From assembly GCA_018241745.1 (NCBI GenBank), contig JAFEDG010000142.1, forward strand, positions 43,273 to 107,272: a stretch of 64,000 bases of DNA. Direction: 5' to 3'. Positions 43,902 to 53,294 of this stretch are shown in pieces. The notes below the pieces were generated by a model that was not told the origin of the DNA, searched no databases, and worked only from the letters and a program-made list of their open reading frames with translations. Position 1 is the first letter of the stretch. Every line of letters begins with the position of its first letter. The position numbers and the translations under genes were made by a program. The DNA comes from Pseudomonadota bacterium (GTDB lineage: Bacteria; Pseudomonadota; Gammaproteobacteria; Burkholderiales; Casimicrobiaceae).

Positions 43902-45035
43902 TCAATTATAGCGCTTTTTTGCGAACTCGACCAGGCAGGCTGCCTGTTCGGGGAGGCGGGCGAGCGTCGCGGCCCAATCCCGTGCGTGGGCGTCCAGCGC
44001 GCCGTGCGCGGCGGCAAAGGCGGGCCACGCGGCGGCTGTCGCCGGGGGATCCTCGCGCTCGAACGCAGCCCACAGCGCGCGGACCGCGTCGGCCACAACG
44101 GGAGTCGCGCCGGCGAGGTAGCGCGCGAGGAACGCGTCGAGCTTCACGCGATGCGCGTCGCCGTCCTGCCGGTAGATGTGCCACAGGAACGGTCGCGCCG
44201 CCCATTGCGCGCGGACGAACGAATCCTCGCCGCGGACGAGGTTGAAGCCGGACGCCGCGAGCCGCGCGTCGAAGCCGCGCTGGTCGGTCCACTCGACAAT
44301 GCGCAGCGCGAGCGCGTCGCGCTGGTGCTCGCGACCGGCGCGCCCGGGCGCTTCGCCGAGCCAGCCGGCCAGCGTTGCGCTCGCGACACCCTCCGGCACC
44401 GCCACGCGGACCGGCGACGCTGATTGCCGCCACGCGTCGAGCAGGCCGCCGAGTGCGGCGTTGTCGTAGGTGAATACGGTGACGTCGAGTCCTTGCCCTG
44501 CAGCCAAGGACGCCGTCGGCGCCGCGACCGCGCGCTCGCGCAGCAGTCCACCGGTGGCTGCGGTGAAGCCCGGGAAGAAGAACCAGCGCGTGAGCGGGCG
44601 CGACGGATGCGGCGACGGCAGGCCGTGGAAGCCATCGACCCACGGCTCGGCCGACAGGTATTCGAGCACGAGCCACACATGGCGGCGGCGCTCCAGCGCG
44701 TCCAGCACCGGCGCGGGCAGGCCGCAGCCGAACCCCTCGATCACGACGTCCGGCGCATCGTCGTAGCGGGCTTCCGCGTCCGTCCAGTCGCGCAACGCGA
44801 TGCCGTCGGCTTCGTGGGCCGTGGCGGCCGCCGGCACGAAGGCCGCAAGTGCCGCGCGCTGGTCGATCCACAGCGTGACGTCGAGCCCGTGCTCGCCGGC
44901 GAGCAGCCGCGCGAGGCGCCAGCACACGCCCGCATCGCCGTGGTTGTCGACGACGCGGCAGAAGATCGCGTAGCGGTGCGGGGAGGCGCGGGTGGTCACG
45001 GCGTGCCGGCGAACGCATGCGGCGGGCACGGCCAT
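43902..45035 (-). CDS. earP: EF-P arginine 32 rhamnosyltransferase EarP
   Basis: A 377-residue enzyme of the EarP (DUF2331) family with the N-terminal 'YAIFCRVVDNHGDAGVCWRLARLL', 'VVIEGFGCGLP', 'FFFPGFTAATGGLLRE', 'FTYDN' and the donor-binding 'GEDSFVRAQWAARPFLWHIYRQ'. It transfers rhamnose from dTDP-rhamnose to Arg32 of EF-P. The start may be ATG 45035 or GTG 44999; neither has a strong ribosome site. It is divergent from a DsbA-family gene. Confidence 0.94.
   Translation of the reverse strand: MAVPAACVRRHAVTTRASPHRYAIFCRVVDNHGDAGVCWRLARLLAGEHGLDVTLWIDQRAALAAFVPAAATAHEADGIALRDWTDAEARYDDAPDVVIEGFGCGLPAPVLDALERRRHVWLVLEYLSAEPWVDGFHGLPSPHPSRPLTRWFFFPGFTAATGGLLRERAVAAPTASLAAGQGLDVTVFTYDNAALGGLLDAWRQSASPVRVAVPEGVASATLAGWLGEAPGRAGREHQRDALALRIVEWTDQRGFDARLAASGFNLVRGEDSFVRAQWAARPFLWHIYRQDGDAHRVKLDAFLARYLAGATPVVADAVRALWAAFEREDPPATAAAWPAFAAAHGALDAHARDWAATLARLPEQAACLVEFAKKRYN
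43905..43934 (-). promoter_or_regulatory. Probable promoter of efp inside the earP 3' end
   Basis: On the minus strand a consensus TATAAT (43910 to 43905) lies 80-90 bases upstream of the efp ATG; the -35 region (CTGGTC/TGGTCG at 43928-43934) is weak. It overlaps the last codons of earP, allowing efp to be expressed above earP. Confidence 0.55.
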
Positions 45036-45090
45036 TATCCGGCAACGCGCATAATCGATGCACCTGATTCCGCCCTGACGCATCCGAACC

Positions 45091-45738
45091 ATGACCTTTC
45101 CGATCGACGTCATCTCCGACGTGGTGTGCCCGTGGTGTTATGTCGGCAAGCGCAGGCTCGAGGCTGCGCTCGCCGGCCTTGCCGCGACCAATCCGGAGCT
45201 GGAGCCGGTCGTCAGCTGGCATCCGTTCGCGCTCAACCCGGGCCTGCCCGCAGGCGGCGCGCCGCGCAAGGCGTGGATGGACGCGAAGTTCGGCGGCGCG
45301 GAACGCGTGCGCGCGGCCCACGAGCGCCTCGAGGCGATCGGTGCCGGCGTCGGCATCCCGTTCGCGTTCGACCGCATCACCGTGCAACCGGATACGCTCG
45401 ACGCACACCGGCTGATCGCGTGGGCGCAGGCGCAGGGCGAGGACGCGGGGGAGATCGTCGAGCGGTTGTTCGCGGCCTTCTTCGTCGAGGGGCGCGATAT
45501 CGGCGACCGCGCGGTGCTCGCCGCCATCGCGGCCGAAGCCAAGCTCGACGGCGTCGCTGCGCGCGCCTACCTGGACAGCGGTGCCGGCAGCGACGCGATC
45601 CGCGACAGCGAGCGGCGTGCGCAGGCGCTGGGCGTGGGCGGCGTGCCGTTCTTCATCTTCGGCGAGAAGCTCGCCGTCTCCGGCGCGCAGGAAGTGCAGA
45701 CGCTGATGGACGCGATCGACCAGGCGCGGGTGGCCTGA
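45091..45738 (+). CDS. DsbA-family (FrnE-like) cytoplasmic oxidoreductase
   Basis: A 215-residue thioredoxin-fold protein with CPWC at residues 13-16 in 'VISDVVCPWCYVGKRRLE', a large helical insertion, and the cis-proline loop 'LGVGGVPFFIFGEK'. There is no signal peptide, as is usual for FrnE-like proteins, which act as cytoplasmic thiol oxidoreductases or isomerases. It is convergent with the glucoamylase gene. Confidence 0.93.
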   Translation: MTFPIDVISDVVCPWCYVGKRRLEAALAGLAATNPELEPVVSWHPFALNPGLPAGGAPRKAWMDAKFGGAERVRAAHERLEAIGAGVGIPFAFDRITVQPDTLDAHRLIAWAQAQGEDAGEIVERLFAAFFVEGRDIGDRAVLAAIAAEAKLDGVAARAYLDSGAGSDAIRDSERRAQALGVGGVPFFIFGEKLAVSGAQEVQTLMDAIDQARVA

Positions 45739-45745
45739 GCCGGTA

Positions 45746-47536
45746 TCAGAACGCGTCCTCCCACGGCGCCGACAGCCGCATCGCGGCCTCGATGATGCCG
45801 ACCATGCTGTAGGTCTGCACGAAATTGCCCCACGGCTCGCCAGTGGCCGGGTCCAGGTGCTCGGCCAAGAGGCCGTGGCGGTTGCGCGCGGCGAGCAGCC
45901 GCTCGAACAGCGCGCGCGCCTCGTCCTTGCGACCGATCGCCGCCAGCGCGTTGACGTACCAGAATGTGCAGACGACGAACGCGTTGGTCGGCACGCCGAA
46001 GTCGTCCTTCTCGAGGTAGCGGAAGACGAAATCGCCGCGCTTCAGCTCGCGACCGATCGCCTCGACGGTGCCGACGTAGCGCGGGTCGTCGGGCTTCACG
46101 TAGCCGACATCGATCAGGCGCAGCAGGCTCGCGTCGAGCTCGGTGCTGCCGACCGCGCCGACGAACGCGTTGCGCTCCGGCGAGAAGCATTGCGCGTCGA
46201 TGAAGCGCGCGACCGTATCCGCGCGCGCTTGCCAGGCTTCCGCGCGGTCCGGCAGGCGGAGCCGCCGCGCGATCCGCGCGAGCCGGTCGCACGCGGCCCA
46301 GCACATGACGGCCGAGAACGTGTGCACGCGTGCCCGGCCGCGGTATTCCCAGATGCCCGCGTCGGGCTCGGCGTGCAACGCGAACGCGCGCTCCCCGAGC
46401 GGCTCGAGCCGCGCGAACAGCGACGCGTCGCCCAAGTTGGTGAGCCGCGCGTCGAAGAACACGTGCGTGCCCGCAAGCACGGCCGACCCGTACACGTCGT
46501 TCTGCATCTGTCGCCACGCGTCGTTGCCGATGCGCACGGGACCCATGCCGCGGTAGCCGGCGAGCCCCGGTACCGTCATCTCCGGCAGCGACGGATCGCC
46601 GCTGATCCGGTACATCGGCTGCAGTGGCGCATCGCCGCCATTGGCGGCGATGTTGACGACGTAGCGGAGATAGGCCTCCATCGTGTCCGTCGCGTTCAAC
46701 CGGTTGAGCGCCTCGATGACGAAGTAGGCATCGCGCAGCCAGCAATACCGGTAGTCCCAGTTGCGTCCCGAGTCCGGGGCTTCCGGGATCGACGTGGTGA
46801 CGGCGGCAACGATCGCGCCGGTGTCGTCGCAGGCGTTGAGCTTGAGCGTGATCGCCGCGCGGATCACGTCTTCCTGCCATTCGAACGGGATCGCGAGCCG
46901 CCGCACCCAGGCGCGCCACCACAGCAGCGTTTCCTCGACAAAGCGGCGTCCGACTTCGCGTGGGGATTCCGCCACCGTCTCGTCCGCGCCGAACAGCAGC
47001 GTGACGTCGTCGTGCAGCAGGAAGGCGTTGCCCTCCGCGATGGCCGCGAGCGGCGCGTCGGTCGTGAGCCGCAGCGTCTGCGTGCCAAGCGTGTAGCGCA
47101 GGTGGTTGGACCCGCGTGCCGGCGCGGCGGCGACGCGGCCATACTCGAACGTCGGCGCGAGCACCAGCGTGATCCGTGGCGTGCCTGCGACGCGCTTGAC
47201 CTGCCGCACGTGCAGCATCGGCTGGAACAACCGGTTGTTCTGCGCGAAGCGCGGCAGGCAGTCGACGATGTCGACGATGCCGCCGTGACGATCGGTGAGG
47301 CGCGTCGTCAGCACCGCCGAATTGCGCTCGTACGCCTGCTCGACGTGCGCGAGGTCGGCCAGTTCGACGGCATAGCGCCCTGCGGCCGCGGCGTCGCCGG
47401 CGACGAGCGCGCTGAACACCGGATCGCCGTCGAGTTCCGGAAAGCAGCCCCAGACGATCGCCCCCTGTGCATCGACGAGCATCGCGAGGCGCCCGTTGCC
47501 GATGAGCGCGAGGTCCAGCGAGGCGCTCGGGGTCAT
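45746..47536 (-). CDS. GH15 glycoside hydrolase (glucoamylase/trehalase-like)
   Basis: A 596-residue enzyme: an N-terminal beta-sandwich domain and an (alpha/alpha)6 catalytic domain with 'RNWDYRYCWLRDAYF' (about 257-270) and the catalytic-acid motif 'DAGIWEYRG' (near 394). GH15 members beside otsA and otsB often hydrolyse trehalose or maltodextrins. No signal peptide, so it acts in the cytoplasm. It starts as ATGA inside the otsB stop. It may balance the trehalose pool. Confidence 0.9.
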   Translation of the reverse strand: MTPSASLDLALIGNGRLAMLVDAQGAIVWGCFPELDGDPVFSALVAGDAAAAGRYAVELADLAHVEQAYERNSAVLTTRLTDRHGGIVDIVDCLPRFAQNNRLFQPMLHVRQVKRVAGTPRITLVLAPTFEYGRVAAAPARGSNHLRYTLGTQTLRLTTDAPLAAIAEGNAFLLHDDVTLLFGADETVAESPREVGRRFVEETLLWWRAWVRRLAIPFEWQEDVIRAAITLKLNACDDTGAIVAAVTTSIPEAPDSGRNWDYRYCWLRDAYFVIEALNRLNATDTMEAYLRYVVNIAANGGDAPLQPMYRISGDPSLPEMTVPGLAGYRGMGPVRIGNDAWRQMQNDVYGSAVLAGTHVFFDARLTNLGDASLFARLEPLGERAFALHAEPDAGIWEYRGRARVHTFSAVMCWAACDRLARIARRLRLPDRAEAWQARADTVARFIDAQCFSPERNAFVGAVGSTELDASLLRLIDVGYVKPDDPRYVGTVEAIGRELKRGDFVFRYLEKDDFGVPTNAFVVCTFWYVNALAAIGRKDEARALFERLLAARNRHGLLAEHLDPATGEPWGNFVQTYSMVGIIEAAMRLSAPWEDAF

Positions 47537-48315
47537 GGATGCAGCGGCGCCTCGAGCCATGCACGAACGCCGGCGACGTCAGGCAGCCTGTGGTTCGCGC
47601 GCGTCGTACCTGGCCCGACCTTGATCGCGATGCCCTTCTGCGAGCGCACGACGGCGAAGCCATGCTCGTCGGTGACGTCGTCGCCGACGAACACGGGCAC
47701 GCGACCGCGGAAAGGCGGCTCGAGCATGAAATCGCGGATGGCCGTGCCCTTGTCCCGGCTGCCCGGGCGCACCTCGACGAGCCGCTTGCCCGGCTGCAAT
47801 TCGAAGCCCTCCGCCTCCGCCATGTCGATCTGCGCGCGCATCGTCTGGTGGACATGCGACGCGAGCTGCGGCGCGCCACGGTAATGGACTGCCAGCGTCG
47901 AGCCCTTGTCCTCGAGGCGCAGCCCCGCGTGGCGCGACGCGAAGTCGGCCAGCAGCACCTTGAGCCGCGCCAGCGTCGCCGACTTGGGCGCATGCAGGTG
48001 CAGCCCGCCGTCGGCGTCGCGCCGCTCGCAGCCGTGCTGGCCTGCCACGGGCAGCCGCAGGTCGCGGAACAGCCGGTCGGTGTCGCGGATCGAGCGGCCG
48101 GTGACCAGCGCCAGGGCACCGGAGAGGCGCGCGCTGAGCGCAGGGAGCAGCGCCGCGAGCGCAGGGTCCAGGATCACGCGTTCGGGCGTCGGCGCGATGT
48201 CGAGCAGCGTGCCGTCGATGTCGAGGAACACCGCGTGCCGGCGTGCGTCCAGCGCCGGCGGTGGGCCGCGGCGCGTGACGACACCCGGCCGGGGAGCGCT
48301 GTCTTCAATCGGCAT
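47533..48315 (-). CDS. otsB: Trehalose-6-phosphate phosphatase
   Basis: A 260-residue HAD phosphatase with the nucleophile pair Asp32 and Asp34 in 'VFLDIDGTLLDIAP', 'LVTGRS' and the late acidic motif 'VFVGDDVTDEHGF'. It dephosphorylates trehalose-6-phosphate to trehalose. It overlaps the otsA stop by 11 bp and the GH15 start by 4 bp, so the three genes are one operon. Confidence 0.95.
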   Translation of the reverse strand: MPIEDSAPRPGVVTRRGPPPALDARRHAVFLDIDGTLLDIAPTPERVILDPALAALLPALSARLSGALALVTGRSIRDTDRLFRDLRLPVAGQHGCERRDADGGLHLHAPKSATLARLKVLLADFASRHAGLRLEDKGSTLAVHYRGAPQLASHVHQTMRAQIDMAEAEGFELQPGKRLVEVRPGSRDKGTAIRDFMLEPPFRGRVPVFVGDDVTDEHGFAVVRSQKGIAIKVGPGTTRANHRLPDVAGVRAWLEAPLHP

Positions 48316-50539
48316 GGACGACTGGACGGTGGGGCGAGCGCGAGGCGAGCCGGTTGCGCTGGCGCATCATGGCCGCGTCCATCAGCATGCGCCCGGCCCA
48401 GCGATACACGTTGAAATCCCGCACGAGCGCGCGCATCAGCCGCATGCGGCCGCGCTGCTCGTTGTCGTCCATCGTCAGCGCGACGTGCAGCGCGGCGGCG
48501 CACTGGTCGGCATCGTAGGGATTGACGACCAGCGCTTCGGGCAGCTCGCGCGACGCGCCGGCGAACTGCGACAGGATCAGCACGCCGCGCTCGTCGTCGC
48601 GTGCCGCGATGAACTCCTTGGCGACAAGGTTCATGCCGTCGTGAAGGCTGGATACGAAGCAGAACTCCGACGCGCGGAAATATTCGTAGACCGAGCGGGT
48701 GTCGTGGTGCTCGGCGAGCAGGATGATCGGCGGCACCTTGGCGCGCGGATAACGCGTGTTGATCTCGTGCGCCAACGCCTTCACGCGCGCCGCGTAATCC
48801 TGGTAGTCGCCGATCATCCCGCGCGTCGGCGCCGCGATCTGCACGAACGAGAACTTGCCGGCCCATTGCGGCTCCAGTTCCAGCAGCCGGCCGACCGCCT
48901 GGAAGCGTTCCAGGATGCCCTTCGTGTAATCGAGGCGATCGATGCCGATGCCGATCCTGTGGTCGGCCGGCAGCCCGAGCCGCTCGCGCACCAGTTGCCG
49001 CGCCTCGGCGATCGGCGGCTGGCCGCGCATCGCGGCCGGCGGCCACTCGATCGAGATCGGGTAGCGGTGGACTTCGGTGCGCTGGCCGTGGCGCGTGACG
49101 GCGAACGATTCGCGGTCGACGCGTGCCTCGACAAAGCGGTCGACCGTATCGAGGAAGTTGTTGCAATGGAACTGCGTGTGGAAGCCCAGGATGCTGCTGC
49201 CGAGCAGGCCCTCGAGGAGTTCGTCCCGCCACGGACAGATCGCGAATGCCTCCGGGTTGGGCCACGGGATGTGCCAGAACGTGATGATCGTTGCGCGTGG
49301 CAGGCGCTCGCGGATCATCCGTGGCAGGAGCGCGAAGTGGTAGTCCTGCACGAGGACGATCGGGTCGTCGCGCTGGGACTCCTGCACGACGGCGTCCGCG
49401 AAGCGCTGGTTGACGGTCCGGTAGTACTCGAAGTCGGACGAGCGGAAGATCGGCCGCACGTGGGCGATGTGGCACAGCGGCCACAACCCCTCGTTGGCGA
49501 AGCCGCTGTAGTACCCCGTTTCCTCGTCGGGCGTCAGCCAGACGCGGCGGATCCGGTAGGCGGGCGACTCCGGCGGGACCGCCACGTGGTCGTAGCGGTC
49601 GACGGTGTCGCGGTCGGCGGACCCGCTGCCGTGCGCGATCCACGTGCCGGAGCACGCGCGCATGATCGGTTCGAGTGCCGTCACGAGGCCGCTGGCCGGG
49701 TGCTGGATCTTGATGCCCTCCGGCGTGTTGACGTGGATGTAGGGCTCGCGGTTGGACACGACGATGACGTCGTTGCCGTGCAGCTCGCCACGCAGCACGC
49801 CGCGCAGCGTGGCCTCGGTCCACGTGAGCTGCGCCTCGTCGCGGGGGCGGTACTGGTTCTCGAGGTCGCGCACCAGCCGGCGCACGTCGCGCGCGATCGG
49901 CGCGAGCTCGGGCACGACGACGTCACTGGACGGCCGCACGAGCCCTTCGCCGCGCAGCAGTGCGCGCAGGCCCGTCAGGTAGCCGCGCCACGACATCTGC
50001 GCGATGGCGACGGTGATCAACGCCACCACGCCGCCGAGCGCGACGAAGAACATCACCATGTAGCGGCGCGTGTCCTCGCCGCGGCGCTCCGCGAACGTCA
50101 TGTCGTGGACCAGCGCGAGCAACGGCTTCGCACCGCCCGGCGTCTCGAGCGCATGCACGTTGACGTGGAACAGCCCGCGGTCCGTGCGCAGCAGCTGGCC
50201 CGGTGCATTGGCGCGTCCGGCGAGCGTCGCGCAATCGAGCTGCGGGGGGAAGTAGCGGGTGGCCACCGGTCGGGTGTCGCCATCCGCGCACAGGCCGACG
50301 GCGTACAGCCGCTCGTCGGACGTCAGCCGGTTGAAGTAGGCCAGCAGGCCGGGCGAGTCGTGGGCCGTGACGAGACCCTGGATCGTGTCGGATGCGGTGG
50401 TGCCGATCAGTGCCGCGCGTGCGTCGAGGTCGCGCGAAAACCACGACAGCATCTGCCGGTCGATCAACGGCACCGTCGCATAGGCGGCCAGCGCCAGCGC
50501 GATCAGCAGCGGAACGATGAAGCGGAGGGAAAGACGCAT
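48305..50539 (-). CDS. otsA: Membrane-anchored trehalose-6-phosphate synthase with sensor-like N-terminus
   Basis: A 744-residue protein. Residues 8-24 form a membrane helix and about 25-160 a periplasmic stretch ('[21 protein letters not shown]'). A second helix lies near 162-183 and a HAMP-like region at about 184-240. The GT20 synthase follows, with '[10 protein letters not shown]', '[12 protein letters not shown]', '[10 protein letters not shown]', '[11 protein letters not shown]' and '[12 protein letters not shown]'. E. coli OtsA is a 474-residue cytoplasmic protein. The extra N-terminus looks like a histidine-kinase-type sensory module joined to an enzyme, suggesting external control of trehalose synthesis. 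It is first in the otsA-otsB-GH15 operon. Confidence 0.93.
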   Translation of the reverse strand: MRLSLRFIVPLLIALALAAYATVPLIDRQMLSWFSRDLDARAALIGTTASDTIQGLVTAHDSPGLLAYFNRLTSDERLYAVGLCADGDTRPVATRYFPPQLDCATLAGRANAPGQLLRTDRGLFHVNVHALETPGGAKPLLALVHDMTFAERRGEDTRRYMVMFFVALGGVVALITVAIAQMSWRGYLTGLRALLRGEGLVRPSSDVVVPELAPIARDVRRLVRDLENQYRPRDEAQLTWTEATLRGVLRGELHGNDVIVVSNREPYIHVNTPEGIKIQHPASGLVTALEPIMRACSGTWIAHGSGSADRDTVDRYDHVAVPPESPAYRIRRVWLTPDEETGYYSGFANEGLWPLCHIAHVRPIFRSSDFEYYRTVNQRFADAVVQESQRDDPIVLVQDYHFALLPRMIRERLPRATIITFWHIPWPNPEAFAICPWRDELLEGLLGSSILGFHTQFHCNNFLDTVDRFVEARVDRESFAVTRHGQRTEVHRYPISIEWPPAAMRGQPPIAEARQLVRERLGLPADHRIGIGIDRLDYTKGILERFQAVGRLLELEPQWAGKFSFVQIAAPTRGMIGDYQDYAARVKALAHEINTRYPRAKVPPIILLAEHHDTRSVYEYFRASEFCFVSSLHDGMNLVAKEFIAARDDERGVLILSQFAGASRELPEALVVNPYDADQCAAALHVALTMDDNEQRGRMRLMRALVRDFNVYRWAGRMLMDAAMMRQRNRLASRSPHRPVVHAD

Positions 50540-50592
50540 GGCCCGACCTTATACGATGCTGCACCGCAACGTCTGTCGGACATGACCTTACA

Positions 50593-51378
50593 TCATCGTG
50601 GTGGCAGCTCGCTTTCGTGCCAGTGGCGAAGGGCCAGCCAGGCCAAGAGCGACGCGCAGCTGAACAGCACGACCCCGGCCGCTGCGATGAGGACCAGCGC
50701 GGCGAACAGCCGCGGTACGTTGAGCTGGATGCCGGCCATCAGGATCTGGTAGGCGAGTCCCGCGCCCTGGCCGCCGGTCCCCGCGACGAACTCTGCGACG
50801 ACCGCGCCGATCAGCGCGAGTCCGGTGGCCACGCGCAGGCCGCCGAAGAAATAGGGCAGCGCACTCGGGATCGCGAGCCGCGTCAGCGTCTGCCACCGCG
50901 TCGCGCGATTGAGCCGGAACAGGTCGCGCAAGCCCGGGTCGACGCTGCGCAGGCCGAGCGTCGTATTGGCGATTACCGGGAACAACGCGACGACGGCCGC
51001 GCACAGCACGAGCGCGACGTGCGTGTCCTTGACCCAGATGATGACCAGTGGCGCGATGGCGACGATCGGTGTCACCTGCAGCAGCACCGCATACGGGTAG
51101 AACGACGCCTCGATCCAGCGGCTTTGCGCGAACGCGATCGCCACCAGCACGCCGACGACCAGCGCCACGGCCAGCGCCTGCAACGCGACGCCGAGCGTGA
51201 TGCCGAGCGACGCGGCGAGCAACGCGCGATCCGCGACCAGCGTGTGCGCGACGAGGCGCGGCGACGGCACGATGTAGGCGGGCACCGCGGCGAGCGTCAC
51301 CCATGCCTGCCACGCCGCGACGAGCAGCGCGGCGACCGCGAGCGGCGGCAGCAGGCGCCATGCGAGCCGGGGTGTCAT
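50593..51378 (-). CDS. ABC transporter permease (SsuC/ThiX type)
   Basis: A 261-residue permease with five or six hydrophobic segments ('LLPPLAVAALLVAAWQAWVTLA' first) and the coupling loop 'DLFRLNRATRWQTLTRLAIPSALPYFFGGLR' (read in parts). It is last in a three-gene set behind the ATPase (overlap ATGA, 51375-51378) and binding protein. The 53 bases before otsA hold no gene. Confidence 0.92.
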   Translation of the reverse strand: MTPRLAWRLLPPLAVAALLVAAWQAWVTLAAVPAYIVPSPRLVAHTLVADRALLAASLGITLGVALQALAVALVVGVLVAIAFAQSRWIEASFYPYAVLLQVTPIVAIAPLVIIWVKDTHVALVLCAAVVALFPVIANTTLGLRSVDPGLRDLFRLNRATRWQTLTRLAIPSALPYFFGGLRVATGLALIGAVVAEFVAGTGGQGAGLAYQILMAGIQLNVPRLFAALVLIAAAGVVLFSCASLLAWLALRHWHESELPPR

Positions 51379-52145
51379 GCGGCGCGCTCCGCCGCCGCCG
51401 CGACGCGGCGCGAGATGTCGGCGCACAGCGTCGCAAAGGCCGGGCTGGCGCGCCAGGCGGGACCGCGCGGGAAGGGCGCATCGATCGCAAGGTCGGCGAT
51501 CACGCGGCCCGGGCGCGCGGCCATGACCACGACGCGCGTCGCAAGGAACACCGCTTCCTGGATACTGTGCGTGACGAACACCGCCGTGAAACCGGCGTCG
51601 CGCCACCAGTGCGAGAGCTCGTCGTCGAGGCGGTTGCGCGCGAACTCGTCGAGCGCGGCGAACGGTTCGTCGAGCAGCAGCAGCAACGGCGACGCCACCA
51701 GCGCACGCGCGATCGAGGCCCGCATCCGCATGCCGCCCGACAGCTCGCGCGGCCACGCGTCGGCGAACTCCGCGAGGCCGACACGCGCGAGCGCGGCGAG
51801 CGCCGCGCGCTGGGCGGTGGCGCGATCGCTGCCGCGCAGCTCGAGCGGCAGGCGCACATTGGCCGCGACGCGCGCCCAGGGCATCAGCGTCGGCGCCTGG
51901 AACACGTAGCCGAACGGCCGGCCGGGCGGCGGGAGCGGCTCGCCCCACCACGCGATGCTACCCGCCGTCGGCGCGGCGAGGCCGGCGAGCAGCGACAGCA
52001 GTGTCGTCTTGCCGCAGCCGGACGGGCCCAGCAACGCCACGAACTCGCCGTCCGCGATCGCGAGCGAGACGCCGGTCAGCGCGGTGGTGCCGCTCGGGAA
52101 CGTGTGCCCGACCGCGTCGACGGCCAGCACCGGCGCGGCGGACAT
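51375..52145 (-). CDS. ABC transporter ATP-binding protein (SsuB/ThiZ type)
   Basis: A 256-residue ATPase: Walker A GPSGCGKTT, signature 'LSGGMRMRASIARAL', Walker B 'LLLLDEPFAALDEFARN' and switch 'FVTHSIQEAVFLA'. It starts 8 bp after the binding-protein stop and overlaps the permease by 4 bp. Substrate class follows the NMT1-like binding protein. Confidence 0.93.
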   Translation of the reverse strand: MSAAPVLAVDAVGHTFPSGTTALTGVSLAIADGEFVALLGPSGCGKTTLLSLLAGLAAPTAGSIAWWGEPLPPPGRPFGYVFQAPTLMPWARVAANVRLPLELRGSDRATAQRAALAALARVGLAEFADAWPRELSGGMRMRASIARALVASPLLLLLDEPFAALDEFARNRLDDELSHWWRDAGFTAVFVTHSIQEAVFLATRVVVMAARPGRVIADLAIDAPFPRGPAWRASPAFATLCADISRRVAAAAERAA

Positions 52146-52153
52146 CGGTGGCG

Positions 52154-53164
52154 TCAGGGCAGCACGTGGACGTCGCGCGCGACGTCGAGGTTCCAGGCGC
52201 GCGAGTAGTCGACGCCATCCTTCGCAAGATGCGCGTCGCGCAGGAAGCGCACGGTGTCCTGCCAGTGCGCGTCGGTCATCGTCAGCAAGCCGTCCTGCGC
52301 GGCCCCGAGGCCGCCGACGATCGCGCGCTCGCGCATCGTCTTCCAGCCGAACGCGAGCAGCGCGTCGGTCATCTGCGGGTTGTCGCGCTTGATCAGCGCA
52401 TTGCCGGCCGCCGGATCCGCGAGGTAGTGCTTCCAGCCTTCCGCCGACGCGCGGACGAAGCGCGCGAGCGCGTCGCGCCGCTTGGCGGCCGCGTCGCGCG
52501 TGACGACGAGCACCTGCGAATACGGGGGGTAGCCGAGGTCGGCCAGCAGGAACACCTTGGGCACGATGCCCGCCTGCTCGATCGTGAACGGCTCGCTCGT
52601 CGCGAAGCCCTGCTGCGACAGCGTCGGGTCGGCGAGGAACGGCTGCACGGAGAACGCATAGGGACGCTTCTGCGCGTCGGTGAAGCCGTACTTCAGCTTG
52701 AGCCAGGGCCAGAGCTTCGTGTTCGACGCGGCGCCGATCGCGATCGGCCTGCCTTTGAGGTCGGCAAGCTGGGCGACGCCGGGATGGGCGATGATCACCG
52801 TCGGGTTCTTCTGGAACGTGGCCGCGATCGCCGTCAGCGGCACGCCTTGCTCGGTGGCCGCGAGCACCTGCAGGCCGTCGCCCATCGCGACGTCGATGGC
52901 GCCTGCGGCAACGAGCTGCATCCCGTTGACCTGCGGGCCGCCCATCTTCAGCGTGACGTCGAGGTTCGCCTGCTTGTACAGGCCCTCCGCGACCGCCTGG
53001 TAAAAGCCGCCGTGCTCGGCCTGCGCGAGCCAGTCGGTGGAGAACACGATGCGGTCGGGGCCCGCCGCGCGAGCCGTCGTTGCGGCGACAGCCAGCAGCG
53101 CGCAGGCGACCGATGGGATAATCGCCCGCAGGCGGCGGGCAAGGTGGGGCCGTGCGCAAGCCAT
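52154..53164 (-). CDS. ABC transporter substrate-binding protein (NMT1/THI5-like)
   Basis: A 336-residue periplasmic protein with a signal peptide ending near 'ATTARAAG' and the NMT1/THI5-like fold ('STDWLAQAEHGGFYQAVAEGLYKQANLDV', 'AAGAIDVAMGDGLQVL'; read in parts). Relatives bind pyrimidine precursors of thiamine, riboflavin, sulfonates or nitriles, and the ligand cannot be chosen from sequence. It is first in the three-gene leftward operon and divergent from ada with 130 bases between. Confidence 0.9.
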   Translation of the reverse strand: MACARPHLARRLRAIIPSVACALLAVAATTARAAGPDRIVFSTDWLAQAEHGGFYQAVAEGLYKQANLDVTLKMGGPQVNGMQLVAAGAIDVAMGDGLQVLAATEQGVPLTAIAATFQKNPTVIIAHPGVAQLADLKGRPIAIGAASNTKLWPWLKLKYGFTDAQKRPYAFSVQPFLADPTLSQQGFATSEPFTIEQAGIVPKVFLLADLGYPPYSQVLVVTRDAAAKRRDALARFVRASAEGWKHYLADPAAGNALIKRDNPQMTDALLAFGWKTMRERAIVGGLGAAQDGLLTMTDAHWQDTVRFLRDAHLAKDGVDYSRAWNLDVARDVHVLP

Positions 53165-53294
53165 GACATCACTCTGGGGTGGGGACGCCGCCGATTATGC
53201 GGCAACGGGTCGAATTTGACCGCAGGAATGCACTGGCCGTGCGCGCGCGGCGCCCCTATCGTGACGCACGACCCATGACCGGACGCCTGCCGTG

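Noticed and set aside
47906..50752. 948-codon open frame opposite otsA and otsB
   Set aside because: It is antisense to otsA and otsB, whose catalytic motifs are intact; arginine-rich antisense coding is a GC artefact.
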